NCBI RefSeq assembly: GCF_020012125.1
Contig: NZ_JAIFAG010000001.1
Coordinates: forward strand, 3,286,001 to 3,350,000
Origin: Hymenobacter psoromatis
GTDB taxonomy: Bacteria; Bacteroidota; Bacteroidia; Cytophagales; Hymenobacteraceae
DNA: 64,000 bases
Direction of reading: 5' to 3'
The notes beneath the pieces were generated by a model. That model worked only from the letters and a program-made list of their open reading frames with translations. It did not search any database and was not told the origin of the DNA. Below, piece by piece: positions 28,700-36,413 of the stretch. The position numbers and the translations under genes are program-made. Numbering within the stretch: position 1 is the stretch's first letter; every line of letters starts with the position of its first letter.

Positions 28700-29251
28700 C
28701 TCCAACGCTGCCGCCGCTACTAACGATTTTGGTGCGGTAGGCGCGCTAATGTAGCGCACGCTGGCTCTGCTGCTGGGTTCTACTTGGCTGCGGTCGGTGA
28801 GCAGGTTATCGTTCTTGAAGGTGAAGCCACCCGTGGCGCTCAGGTTGACGCGCGGGGCACGGCTGCCAAGCATAGCAGTAGGCAAGAAGGACAGCGCAAG
28901 CCGTAAGGCTTTTGTGCAAAAAAACCGCCTTTTAATCTTATTCAGGGCAACCACGCCGTATTATTTACCGTTAGGGCGGGCAATTGGGGCTATCGGCGAA
29001 AGCCGCCCACGGGTATTTTGGCAAATTGGCTGGCGGCTATTGCACAAATACCCTTCATTGTCAGATATTTGCGCCACAAGCTCACTCTTCTTTCTCAGCT
29101 ATGTTAACTATCATTTCCTGCCGGCTATGCGCCGGTCTGCCGGGTTGGCCGTTGCCGGCCAACGGCTTTTGCCAGGCAATAATCGCTCCCTACCCCCCTG
29201 CTACTGCCCAGGCTACCCGGCCGAGCCAGCCGCCGCTGGCAGACCAGTAAG
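28666..29251. other. 586-base gap; possible gene remnant on the minus strand
   Basis: Convergent genes end on both sides. The longest suggestive reading is on the minus strand from about 28954 to 28688: an Arg/Lys start, a hydrophobic stretch (LRLALSFLPTAMLGSRAP) and a beta-like run (VNLSATGGFTFKNDNLL). It could be the fused ends of a lost exported protein, but the start is GTG at best and I recognise nothing. The 29100-29200 part contains an inverted GTTGGCCG/CGGCCAAC pair and one CTACCCCC word. A long plus-strand frame here is mostly the antisense of the sugar transferase and was rejected. Confidence 0.35.
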
Positions 29252-29935
29252 CTACGCTTCTTGCCGGCCAATAGCATGGACGTCGAGCAGTTTTTCCTGG
29301 TTTTCAGCAAGTGCGGGGCCCTCACTACCCCGAAAAGGCGGCATCGTCGCTTCACTAGCCGCCGCAATGTCGCGCCGCCTCAGCACCCGCCCCACGGTGC
29401 GCCCCAGGATGCGCAGGTCGAGCCTTAGACTTTGGTTATCGACGTACCACTCGTCACAAGTAAATTTTTCCTCCCAGCTGAGGGCGTTGCGGCCATTTAC
29501 CTGTGCCCAGCCCGTGAGGCCGGGCCGCACGAGGTGGCGGCGCGCCTGCCGGGGCGAGTATAGGGGCAGGTACTGCGGTAGCAGCGGCCGCGGGCCTACC
29601 AGGCTCATCTCGCCACGCACGATGTTCCAGAGCTGCGGCAGCTCATCGAGCGAAGTTACTCGCAGCCAGCGGCCTATCCCCGGCAGGCGCTGGGCATCGG
29701 GCAGCAGCTGACCAGTGGCGGGGTCGTGGGCGCTAGTCATGGTCTGGAGCTTATAGAGCGTGAAGAGCTGCCCGCCCAGCCCCGGCCGCTGCTGCCGAAA
29801 CAGCCAGGGCCCGCCGTTTTGGGCGGCGGCCAACGCCGCGGCCAGCGCCAGCAGCGGGGCCGTGAGCACCGCCAGTGGCAGGGCCACGGCCAGGTCGAGC
29901 AGGCGCTTGCCAGGATACATGCGGTAAGTGAGCAA
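29252..29935 (-). CDS. Undecaprenyl-phosphate sugar phosphotransferase (Bac_transf family)
   Basis: A 227-residue initiating sugar-1-phosphate transferase that would load the first sugar onto undecaprenyl phosphate at the inner membrane. It has the short PglC-like form: one N-terminal membrane helix (LLDLAVALPLAVLTAPLLALAAAL), then the conserved core with LYKLQTM, TSLDELPQLWNIVRGEMSLVGPRPLL and RPGLTGWAQVNGRN. The C-terminal tail after RVLRRRDI is variable and looks disordered. The acetyltransferase and aminotransferase at 44.7-46.6 kb are the classes that make the diacetamido sugar used by PglC-type enzymes. It is divergent from ispE, with a 17-bp inverted repeat between them. Confidence 0.9.
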   Translation of the reverse strand: MLTYRMYPGKRLLDLAVALPLAVLTAPLLALAAALAAAQNGGPWLFRQQRPGLGGQLFTLYKLQTMTSAHDPATGQLLPDAQRLPGIGRWLRVTSLDELPQLWNIVRGEMSLVGPRPLLPQYLPLYSPRQARRHLVRPGLTGWAQVNGRNALSWEEKFTCDEWYVDNQSLRLDLRILGRTVGRVLRRRDIAAASEATMPPFRGSEGPALAENQEKLLDVHAIGRQEA

Positions 29936-29944
29936 ATAAGTTAA

Positions 29945-29993
29945 GGGGGTAGTAAAGAACGTTCTTTTCCGCAGCCCGTTCTTTACTACCCCC
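29945..29993. repeat. Inverted repeat between divergent genes
   Basis: GGGGGTAGTAAAGAACG (29945-29961) and CGTTCTTTACTACCCCC (29977-29993) are perfect 17-bp complements, with the common CTACCCCC-type word at each outer end. A weaker outer match (GTGAGCAAATAAGT against ATTTACTCACTT) extends the structure toward both start codons. Confidence 0.85.
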
Positions 29994-30023
29994 TACTCAA
30001 TTACCCATTTACTCACTTACCGA

Positions 30024-30851
30024 GTGCTCACTTTTCCTAATGCCAAGCTCAACCTGGGTCTCTACGTGACGGCGCGGCGGCCCGACGGCTACCACGAGTT
30101 GGAAACCGTGTTCCTACCCCTCCCCTGGACCGACGTGCTCGACGTGCTGCCCGCCCCCAAAGGTCAGGCCGCGTCAGACCTGACCCTTACCGGCCGGCCC
30201 ATTCCCGGCGCCTTGGCTACCAATCTGTGCCTGAAAGCTTACGAGCTGCTGAAGGCGGACTTTCCAGACTTACCGGCCGCGCAGTTGCACCTGCATAAAA
30301 TCGTGCCCATCGGGGCGGGCCTGGGTGGCGGCTCGGCCGATGCAGCCTTTGCGCTGCGGGCTATCGGGGAGGTTTTTGGGCTACACCTGACTACGGAGCA
30401 GCTCGAAAATTACGCCCGCCGACTGGGGGCCGACTGCGCGTTTTTTATTCAGCATACGCCCCGGCTGGCGCGGGGCAAGGGCGACGTATTTGAGGCTATT
30501 GAGCTGAATCTCAGCGGCACGGCGTGCGTGGTGGTATATCCAGGGTTGCACATCGGCACGGCGCAGGCGTTTGCGGGCATTGTGCCGCGCGCCCCGGCCT
30601 ACCCCCTGCGGGCGGCGCTGAGCCAGCCCATAACTACCTGGCGCGACACGGTTAGCAACGATTTTGAAGCCTCACTGGCCCCGGCCTACCCAGTGCTGGC
30701 GGCCATCAAGCAGCAGCTGTACGCGGCAGGCGCTGTGTATGCCAGCCTGTCGGGCTCCGGCTCGGCGGTGTACGGGCTATTTACCGGCGCGGCCGAGGCC
30801 TCTACCCTCCCCTGGCCGGCTGAGTACCTGGTGTGGCGCGGGCAATTGTGA
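30024..30851 (+). CDS. ispE: 4-diphosphocytidyl-2-C-methyl-D-erythritol kinase
   Basis: IspE phosphorylates CDP-methylerythritol in the non-mevalonate isoprenoid pathway. The 275 residues carry the GHMP kinase features: FPNAKLNLGLYV with Lys8, the glycine-rich loop PIGAGLGGGSADAA (95-108), Asp137 in LGADCAFF and the C-terminal SLSGSGSAVYGLF. The GTG at 30024 is the start, because any later Met would remove the PNAKLN motif. The product feeds carotenoid, quinone and undecaprenyl synthesis, which suits the neighbouring carotenoid-type oxidoreductase and sugar transferase, although the genes are not obviously one operon. Confidence 0.95.
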   Translation: MLTFPNAKLNLGLYVTARRPDGYHELETVFLPLPWTDVLDVLPAPKGQAASDLTLTGRPIPGALATNLCLKAYELLKADFPDLPAAQLHLHKIVPIGAGLGGGSADAAFALRAIGEVFGLHLTTEQLENYARRLGADCAFFIQHTPRLARGKGDVFEAIELNLSGTACVVVYPGLHIGTAQAFAGIVPRAPAYPLRAALSQPITTWRDTVSNDFEASLAPAYPVLAAIKQQLYAAGAVYASLSGSGSAVYGLFTGAAEASTLPWPAEYLVWRGQL

Positions 30852-30868
30852 GTGAAGAAAATTTGAAT

Positions 30869-30908
30869 CCGTTCATCATTGCCGCGCTGCGCTCGCAATA
30901 ATGAACGG
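30869..30908. repeat. Short copy of the TTGCGAGC repeat inside a hairpin
   Basis: CCGTTCAT (30869-30876) and ATGAACGG (30901-30908) enclose CATTGCCGCGCTGCGCTC and GCAAT, which is the minus-strand arm of the 33402-33506 repeat. Confidence 0.75.
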
Positions 30909-30949
30909 GACTCGCGTAAGCCCTACTATAAGCTCTAATCTCTAAAAAA

Positions 30950-32374
30950 ATGTCTACCCCCTGGGATACCGTCATCATTGGCTCCGGGCCAAATGGCCTG
31001 AGCGCCGGCGTGTACCTGGCCCAAAAGGGCCTGCGGGTGCTCATCCTGGAAGCGGCCGACTCGCTGAGCGCCGGCACCCGCACCCAGGAGCTGACGCTGC
31101 CCGGCTACCGGCACGACGTGGGCTCGGCGGTGCACCCGCTAGGGTATTTATCGCCTTATTTCCAGACCCTGGGCCTCGAAAAACACGGGCTGGAATGGGT
31201 GCTGCCGCCCGCCTCGGTGGCCCATCCGCTCGATGGCCAGGAAGCGGTGCTGCTAAGCAAATCAATCGCCGAAACGGCCGCTAACCTGGGCGTGGACGCC
31301 GGGCGCTACCAGCGGCTGCTCGCGCCTTTCGTGGGCCGAACTGAGGAACTACTGCGGGATGCGCTGAAGCCGCTGGGCCTGCCGCACAGCCCGCTGCTGC
31401 TGGCCCGCTTCGGGCTGAAGGCGGCGCTGCCGGCCACGCTTTTTCAGGAGCTTTTTTTTAAGGGCGAGCGGGCGCGGGCGCTGTTTGGGGGCTGCGCGGC
31501 CCACAGCGTGCTGCCTTTGAATAAGCTGTTTACCGCGGCCGTGGGCTACTTGTTTTTGATAACTGCGCACGCCGAAAACTGGGCCTTTCCGAAGGGCGGC
31601 GCGGCCTGCATCGCCGACGCGCTGGCCGCCTGCTTCGCGGCGGCGGGCGGCGAAATTCAATTTTCAACCCGCATTAACCACTGGCGCGACTTGCCGCCGG
31701 CCCGCACGTATTTATTCGATACTGACCCGCGGCAGCTAGTTAACATTGCCGGCGAGCAGCTACCCGCCGCCTACCGCCGCCGCCTGGGAAACTACCGCTA
31801 CGGCCCCGGTGTTTTCAAAGTGGATTATGCCTTGGCCGGCCCTATTCCGTGGCGCGACCCGCGCTGCGCGCAAGCCTCCACGGTGCACCTGGGCGGCACG
31901 TTTGCCGAGCTGGCGCGGGGCGAAAAAGCCGCCTGGCGCGGACGGGTAGCCGATAAGCCCTTCGTGCTGCTGTGCCAGCAGAGCTTATTCGACCCGACCC
32001 GCGCGCCCGCCGGCCACCATACCGGCTGGGCCTACTGCCACGTCCCCTTCGACTCCACCCAGGACATGACCGCCGTGATTGACCGCCAAATTGAGCGCTT
32101 TGCGCCCGGCTTCCGCGACCTCGTGCTGGCCCGCCACACGATGAATACCCAGGACCTCTACGCCTACAACCCCAACTACCTGGGCGGGGCCATCACGGGC
32201 GGCTCGGTGGATATTACCCAGCTTTTCACCCGCCCCGTGGCGCGCTTCAACCCCTATTCAACCCCCAACCCAAACGTGTTTATCTGCTCGGCTGCGACGC
32301 CGCCGGGGGCCGGCGTGCACGGCATGTGCGGCTACCACGCGGCGCGAGGGGTAGCCAAGCGTTTAGGAAAGTAG
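30950..32374 (+). CDS. FAD-dependent oxidoreductase, phytoene desaturase-like
   Basis: A 474-residue flavoprotein with an N-terminal dinucleotide-binding motif (TVIIGSGPNGLSAGVYLAQKG, then an acidic end LILEA) and the second conserved block SAGTRTQELTLPGYRHDVGSAVHPL. The C-terminal FAD motif VFICSAATPPGAGVHGMCGYHAA is also present. The family includes carotenoid desaturases and isomerases and PYROXD2-like proteins; this sequence is closer to the broad NAD(P)/FAD-dependent group than to CrtI. No other carotenoid gene is adjacent, so the substrate is open. Its TAG stop is the first three bases of a repeat. Confidence 0.85.
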   Translation: MSTPWDTVIIGSGPNGLSAGVYLAQKGLRVLILEAADSLSAGTRTQELTLPGYRHDVGSAVHPLGYLSPYFQTLGLEKHGLEWVLPPASVAHPLDGQEAVLLSKSIAETAANLGVDAGRYQRLLAPFVGRTEELLRDALKPLGLPHSPLLLARFGLKAALPATLFQELFFKGERARALFGGCAAHSVLPLNKLFTAAVGYLFLITAHAENWAFPKGGAACIADALAACFAAAGGEIQFSTRINHWRDLPPARTYLFDTDPRQLVNIAGEQLPAAYRRRLGNYRYGPGVFKVDYALAGPIPWRDPRCAQASTVHLGGTFAELARGEKAAWRGRVADKPFVLLCQQSLFDPTRAPAGHHTGWAYCHVPFDSTQDMTAVIDRQIERFAPGFRDLVLARHTMNTQDLYAYNPNYLGGAITGGSVDITQLFTRPVARFNPYSTPNPNVFICSAATPPGAGVHGMCGYHAARGVAKRLGK

Positions 32375-32458
32375 GGTGCGGGGCTGGCCCCACCCGATGT
32401 TGAACGAAACCTGTCTGGAATGTTCAACGACGGGCGGGGGCAAGTCCCGCCCCTACAC
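32372..32458. repeat. TAGGGTGCGGGGCTGG repeat, copy A
   Basis: It starts with the oxidoreductase stop codon, TAGGGTGCGGGGCTGG, has GTTCAACG in the middle and ends GGGCAAGTCCCGCCCCTAC. The ends are roughly complementary, so it can fold back. A second copy in the same orientation lies at 41934-42032. Confidence 0.8.
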
Positions 32459-33376
32459 CACCAAATCGGCGGCGCGGGCGCGGCGCTGGTTCCAGCGGCT
32501 GAGCAACGGGTGCACAAGCACGCTGGCCAGAATGAGCACCGTGCCCGCGTAGAAGCCGCCCGACATCTGCTCGCGCCCAAAGCCCGGCACGTGCAGCACG
32601 AACAGCGCCTGCGCCAGCACGATGCCGTAGACCGGCTCCAGGTTAATGGTCAGGTTCACCACGAAGGCAGAGAGTCGCTTCATCAGCTCCACCGACGTGG
32701 AGAAGGCGTACACCGTGCACACGCCCGCCAGCAACAGCAGCCACAGCCAGTCGAGGCCGTGCCAGCCCAGCCGCAGCCCTACCCCCTGGGTGAAGTAGCG
32801 GCTGTAAACGGGGAAGAACAGCACGATGCTCAGGCACGCCCCCGTCATCTCATAAAACGTGAGCCGCAGCGGTGCGTGGCGCTTCACGAGCTGCGAATTG
32901 AGCACGCTGAATAGCGCCGAAAGCCCCGCCGAAACTACTGCCACCAGCAAGCCGGTGAGCTGGCTAAGCTCGGCCTGCGAAATCAAATACAAGCCCAGCA
33001 TAGCCAGCAAACCCAGCCCCACCTCGTAGGGCCGCACCCGCCGCCACAGCAGCAGCGGCTCCAGCAGCGAGGTCCAGAGTGCCAGCGTGGCCAGGCCCGC
33101 CAGGCACACGCTCACCGAGGAAAGCCGCGCCGCCAGGAAAAACGTAATCCAGTGCGCCGCCACCAGCGCCCCTACCCCCAGCAGCTTCAGCGCCTCAGCC
33201 GGGGCCACGCGCCAGCCCGCGCGGCGCGCCAGCAGCAGCCCCGCCAGCCCGGTGCTGGCCAGCAGCGTGCGCCAAAATACCAGTTCCACCGGCGGCACCG
33301 TCAGCAATCGCCCCAGAATGGCCGTGAAGCCCCACAACAGGACGATAAAATGTAGTTTTAAGTAGTCTTTTAGCAT
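32453..33376 (-). CDS. EamA family (DMT) transporter
   Basis: A 307-residue inner membrane protein with ten hydrophobic segments in two EamA repeats, beginning MLKDYLKLHFIVLLWGFTAILG. The second repeat begins near SQLTGLLVAVVSAGLSALFSVLN. The phrase PPVELVFWRTLLAS and the end of each repeat (VNLTINLEPVYGIVLAQALF) are typical of the family, which exports amino acids, nucleotides or other metabolites. The substrate cannot be inferred. Its 3' end overlaps the end of the repeat that follows the convergent oxidoreductase gene. Confidence 0.9.
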   Translation of the reverse strand: MLKDYLKLHFIVLLWGFTAILGRLLTVPPVELVFWRTLLASTGLAGLLLARRAGWRVAPAEALKLLGVGALVAAHWITFFLAARLSSVSVCLAGLATLALWTSLLEPLLLWRRVRPYEVGLGLLAMLGLYLISQAELSQLTGLLVAVVSAGLSALFSVLNSQLVKRHAPLRLTFYEMTGACLSIVLFFPVYSRYFTQGVGLRLGWHGLDWLWLLLLAGVCTVYAFSTSVELMKRLSAFVVNLTINLEPVYGIVLAQALFVLHVPGFGREQMSGGFYAGTVLILASVLVHPLLSRWNQRRARAADLVV

Positions 33377-33401
33377 ATTGGGACTTAATGTGGGGGACGT
33401 A

Positions 33402-33506
33402 TGTCATTGCGAGCGCAGCGCGGCAATCCTTCCCTACCGTTCGCATAAAATGGATTACTATCCTACCCTGCCAAGGAAAGATTGCCGCGCTGCGCTCGCA
33501 ATGACA
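33402..33506. repeat. Perfect 27-bp inverted repeat of the TTGCGAGC family
   Basis: Arms at 33402-33428 (TGTCATTGCGAGCGCAGC...) and 33480-33506 are perfect complements separated by 51 bases. The element fills the gap between the EamA and LptF/G genes. Related arms occur at 8993-9146, 30876 and 34624. Confidence 0.9.
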
Positions 33507-33514
33507 AGCGGTTT

Positions 33515-34594
33515 TTATTTAGGCACTACTCTGTATAAAAACAGCCCAACCACCGAAAAGACCAGGCCCGGCACCCACGCGGCCAGCATGGGGGGTAGGG
33601 AGCCCACGGAGGCCAGGTTGCGCGATAGCATCACGAAGATGATGAACACGAAGGCCAGCACGAAGCCCAGCGCAATTTGGCCGCCCACGCCGGCGCGGCT
33701 CTTGCGGGCGCTCAGCACCACCCCGATGAGAGTCAGGATAATGGTATCGAAGGGGTAGGCGTAGCGCTCGTACTTCACGCTCAGGTACTGCGCCGTGTCG
33801 TTGGCCCCGCGCAATATCTTGGTCTTTATCAAGTCGTTGAGCTCGGGGGAAGTTAAGGTTTCGGCCAGGCGGTAGGTGCTGGCAAAGTCCTTGGGGTAGA
33901 GGTTGAGGGTCGTGTCGCGGGCGGGCAGGCTGAGCAGGCTCTCGCCGGTTTGTCCGTGGAAAGTGCGCACGGTTTGCTGCGTCATTTTCCAGGCTTGGTG
34001 GGTCGAGTCCCAGGTGATGGCGTCGGCCGTGAGGCGGCGGCGCAGCACGGTACTATCGATGGTTTCGAGGGCGAAGCGGTAGCCGATATTGTGGTCGGCA
34101 TCGTAGCTTTCGAGGTAGGCGTAGCTGCGCGGCCCAATTTTGAGGTGAATATTTCTGCCTTCAAACTTCCACGGCTCCTGCACGTGCAGGTTCTCAAACT
34201 TGACGATTTCCTTGGTGCCCTTCGGAATAACCCAGCTGATGAGCCCGAAGGTGAAGATGGCAATCAGACCCGCGCCCATCGTGTAGGGTAGTAGCAGCCG
34301 CTCGAAGCTCATGCCGCTGGCCAGCATGGCCACCAGCTCGGTGCGTGCCGCCAGCCGCGAAGTCACGAACACCACCGCTATAAAGATGGTAATCGGAGCC
34401 AGCAGATTGGCAAAATACGGAAACAGGTACACGTAATAATGCGTGAATACGTGCCAGAACGTAAGATTATGGTGCAGAAAATCGTCGTTCTTCTCCGTGT
34501 AGTCAATCACGCAAATTACCGACACGAGCATCACGACCGTGAAGAAGAACGCGGTCAGAAACTTGCCGATGATGTATTTATCGAGAATTCTCAT
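33515..34594 (-). CDS. LptF/LptG family lipopolysaccharide export permease
   Basis: A 359-residue member of the YjgP/YjgQ family, the membrane half of the LptBFG transporter that extracts lipopolysaccharide from the inner membrane. It starts MRILDKYIIGKFLTAFFFTVVM, the conserved first helix with the family's KYI-x-(K/R)-F motif, has three N-terminal helices, a periplasmic beta-jellyroll (residues ~125-260) and three C-terminal helices (FDTIILTLIGVVLSARK onward). Whether it is LptF or LptG cannot be decided here. tgt lies upstream on the same strand, a pairing I recall from many Bacteroidota, but here about 650 bases of inserted material separate the two. Confidence 0.92.
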   Translation of the reverse strand: MRILDKYIIGKFLTAFFFTVVMLVSVICVIDYTEKNDDFLHHNLTFWHVFTHYYVYLFPYFANLLAPITIFIAVVFVTSRLAARTELVAMLASGMSFERLLLPYTMGAGLIAIFTFGLISWVIPKGTKEIVKFENLHVQEPWKFEGRNIHLKIGPRSYAYLESYDADHNIGYRFALETIDSTVLRRRLTADAITWDSTHQAWKMTQQTVRTFHGQTGESLLSLPARDTTLNLYPKDFASTYRLAETLTSPELNDLIKTKILRGANDTAQYLSVKYERYAYPFDTIILTLIGVVLSARKSRAGVGGQIALGFVLAFVFIIFVMLSRNLASVGSLPPMLAAWVPGLVFSVVGLFLYRVVPK

Positions 34595-34623
34595 CTAACA
34601 ATGCTTGTCATAATAAAATCGTC

Positions 34624-34650
34624 TGTCATTGCGAGCAACGCGAAGCAATC
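34624..34650. repeat. Single arm of the TTGCGAGC repeat
   Basis: TGTCATTGCGAGCAACGCG followed by AAGCAATC is the 27-base arm with a few changes. It lies just upstream of the LptF/G start and next to the GIY-YIG remnant. Confidence 0.75.
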
Positions 34651-34678
34651 GCACCCGCACGAAACCCGCGCCGGCCGG

Positions 34679-34801
34679 CTATTCTTCCAGTAAATCGCGC
34701 CATTCGGGATTCATCTCTACTATCAGCGCCAGCTTTTTCGCCCGCGAGCCAGCTTTCAACTGTTTCTCACGCTCAATAGCTTGAATTGCATTGAATTGTC
34801 G
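34679..34801 (-). pseudogene. C-terminal remnant of a GIY-YIG nuclease
   Basis: Reading the minus strand in the frame that ends with TAG at 34679-34681 gives about 40 residues ending AIEREKQLKAGSRAKKLALI then VEMNPEWRDLLEE. That is the C-terminus of the small GIY-YIG endonuclease family (EREKQLK, then MNPxWxDL). The N-terminal half with the GIY and YIG motifs is missing; above 34801 the frame turns to unrelated AT-rich sequence. The remnant shares its bases with the 3' end of the lipoprotein gene at 34773-35213, so it seems that an insertion replaced the front of the nuclease gene. Confidence 0.75.
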
Positions 34802-35213
34802 TGGCAACTTTTTGCTTAAACCAGGTAATTACTTCTTGCTTTTTGGAGTCTGTCAAATCCCGGTCAAAAGCCTGCCACCTACCACCTTGGCTATAATCGT
34901 CAATTCCATTTAGCAGAATGCCAGTTTGCTTAGATGTGTGCGCTATAACATCCAGTTGCAAGCAGAAATTATGCTCATTTGATATTAAACGAAAAGTATA
35001 AAATTGCTTGTTTTCGTCATGATAACCATCCACACCATAATTATTTGCCCCGAATCCACCTGCGGCTTTCAGCACAGAAAGTCGGTGAATAACAGTATCC
35101 GCTGGACAATCGAGCTTGACTTCTCTTGAATAAGGATGAGTACCGGCTCCATAACAAGCAGTCAGTAGCTGCTGTAATAACACAGCGGCTGATATTATCA
35201 ACACTTTTTTCAT
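34773..35213 (-). CDS. AT-rich hypothetical lipoprotein
   Basis: A 146-residue protein with a signal sequence and lipobox (LLTAC at residues 16-20). The body (REVKLDCPADTVIHRLSVLK, FYTFRLISNEHNFCLQLDVIAH) has no motif I know. The gene is far richer in A and T than its neighbours and uses codons they avoid. It sits between tgt and the LptF/G gene, and its last ~9 codons run into the GIY-YIG remnant in another frame, so the natural C-terminus may have been lost. Probably acquired by transfer. Confidence 0.65.
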   Translation of the reverse strand: MKKVLIISAAVLLQQLLTACYGAGTHPYSREVKLDCPADTVIHRLSVLKAAGGFGANNYGVDGYHDENKQFYTFRLISNEHNFCLQLDVIAHTSKQTGILLNGIDDYSQGGRWQAFDRDLTDSKKQEVITWFKQKVATTIQCNSSY

Positions 35214-35241
35214 TTATAAATATTCGTTTTGTTTATAATGC

Positions 35242-36372
35242 TTACAACCGCCGCATCACCTGCTCCACCATGCCTTTTTTCCACTCCCCAAACGTGCCGG
35301 CCATGATTTGCTTGCGCGCCTCCTTCACCAGCCACAAGTAAAAAGTAAGGTTGTGTTGCGAAGCAATTTGCGCGCCCAGCATCTCCTTGGCCTGAAATAA
35401 ATGCCGGACGTAGGCCCGGCTGTAAAACGTGCTGGCGTGGCCGCCCAGCGTTTCATCAATGGGCTCAAAATCCAGCTCCCACTTCTTATTGGTGATGTTG
35501 ATAATGCCTTGCGTGGTGAAGAGCATCCCGTTGCGGGCGTTGCGGGTGGGTAGCACGCAGTCGAACATATCCACGCCCAACGCGATGTTTTCCAGAATAT
35601 TAGCCGGCGTGCCTACCCCCATCAGGTAGCGCGGCTTGTCTTGGGGCAGGATGTCGCAGACCAGCTCGGTCATCTCGTACATCTGCTCGGCGGGCTCGCC
35701 CACGCTCAGGCCGCCGATGGCGTTGCCGGCGCGGCCCTGCTCGGCGATGAATTCGGCCGATTGCACCCGCAAATCTTTGAACGTGCTACCCTGCACGATG
35801 GGAAAAAGCGTCTGCTCGTAGCCGTAGAGCGGCTCGGTGCTGTCGAGCCGCTCGATGCAGCGCCGGAGCCAGCGGTGCGTCATATCCAACGAGCGGCGGG
35901 CGTAGTCGTACTCGCAGGGCCAAGGCGTGCATTCATCAAACGCCATGATGATGTCGGCCCCAATGCGGCGTTGAATATCCATGACGCCCTCGGGCGAGAA
36001 CAGGTGCTTCGAGCCGTCGATGTGCGAGCGGAAGGTGACGCCTTCTTCCTTAATCTTGCGGGTGTTGCTGAGCGAAAAGACCTGGTAGCCGCCGCTATCG
36101 GTGAGGATGGGGCGGTCCCAGCCGTTGAATTTGTGCAGGCCGCCGGCGGCTTGCAGTACTTCCAGGCCGGGGCGCAGGTAGAGGTGGTAGGTATTGCCGA
36201 GGATAATCTGGGCTTGCACGTCGGCCGTCAGCTCGCGCTGGCCCACGGCTTTCACGGTGCCAGCCGTGCCCACGGGCATAAAAATGGGCGTTTCGATGGT
36301 GCCGTGGGCCGTGGTAAGCTGGCCGGCGCGGGCCTTGGTGCCCGCATCGCGGGCCAGGAGGTCAAACTTCAT
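35242..36372 (-). CDS. tgt: tRNA-guanine transglycosylase
   Basis: Exchanges guanine 34 of tRNAs with GUN anticodons for the queuosine precursor preQ1. The 376 residues have the TIM-barrel motifs: MPVGTAGTVKAV, the catalytic-site DSGGYQVFSL, FDECTPWPC, GGLSVGEP, PRYLMGVGTP and the nucleophile Asp in DMFDCVLPTRNARNG. The C-terminal zinc site is unusual: where other Tgt enzymes have CxCxxC before YSRAY, this one has LxGxxS, so all three Cys ligands are gone while the His in SQHNLTFY remains. I recall the same in other Bacteroidota. queA, the next step of the pathway, lies 5.7 kb away. Confidence 0.95.
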   Translation of the reverse strand: MKFDLLARDAGTKARAGQLTTAHGTIETPIFMPVGTAGTVKAVGQRELTADVQAQIILGNTYHLYLRPGLEVLQAAGGLHKFNGWDRPILTDSGGYQVFSLSNTRKIKEEGVTFRSHIDGSKHLFSPEGVMDIQRRIGADIIMAFDECTPWPCEYDYARRSLDMTHRWLRRCIERLDSTEPLYGYEQTLFPIVQGSTFKDLRVQSAEFIAEQGRAGNAIGGLSVGEPAEQMYEMTELVCDILPQDKPRYLMGVGTPANILENIALGVDMFDCVLPTRNARNGMLFTTQGIINITNKKWELDFEPIDETLGGHASTFYSRAYVRHLFQAKEMLGAQIASQHNLTFYLWLVKEARKQIMAGTFGEWKKGMVEQVMRRL

Positions 36373-36394
36373 TCTGACAAAATTACCGCCGCCG

Positions 36395-36402
36395 TACCTT
36401 TG
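36395..36402 (+). promoter_or_regulatory. -7 box just before the GT2 gene
   Basis: TACCTTTG is a perfect TAnnTTTG box, but it ends only 11 bases before the GTG start at 36414. If used, the mRNA leader would be only a few bases long. No clear -33 element is seen. Confidence 0.45.
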
Positions 36403-36413
36403 CCGGCCGTTCC

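Noticed and set aside
28797..29711. A 304-codon plus-strand frame
   Set aside because: Its second half is antisense to the sugar transferase, and its Arg/Ser/Pro-rich composition and lack of any domain mark it as a shadow.
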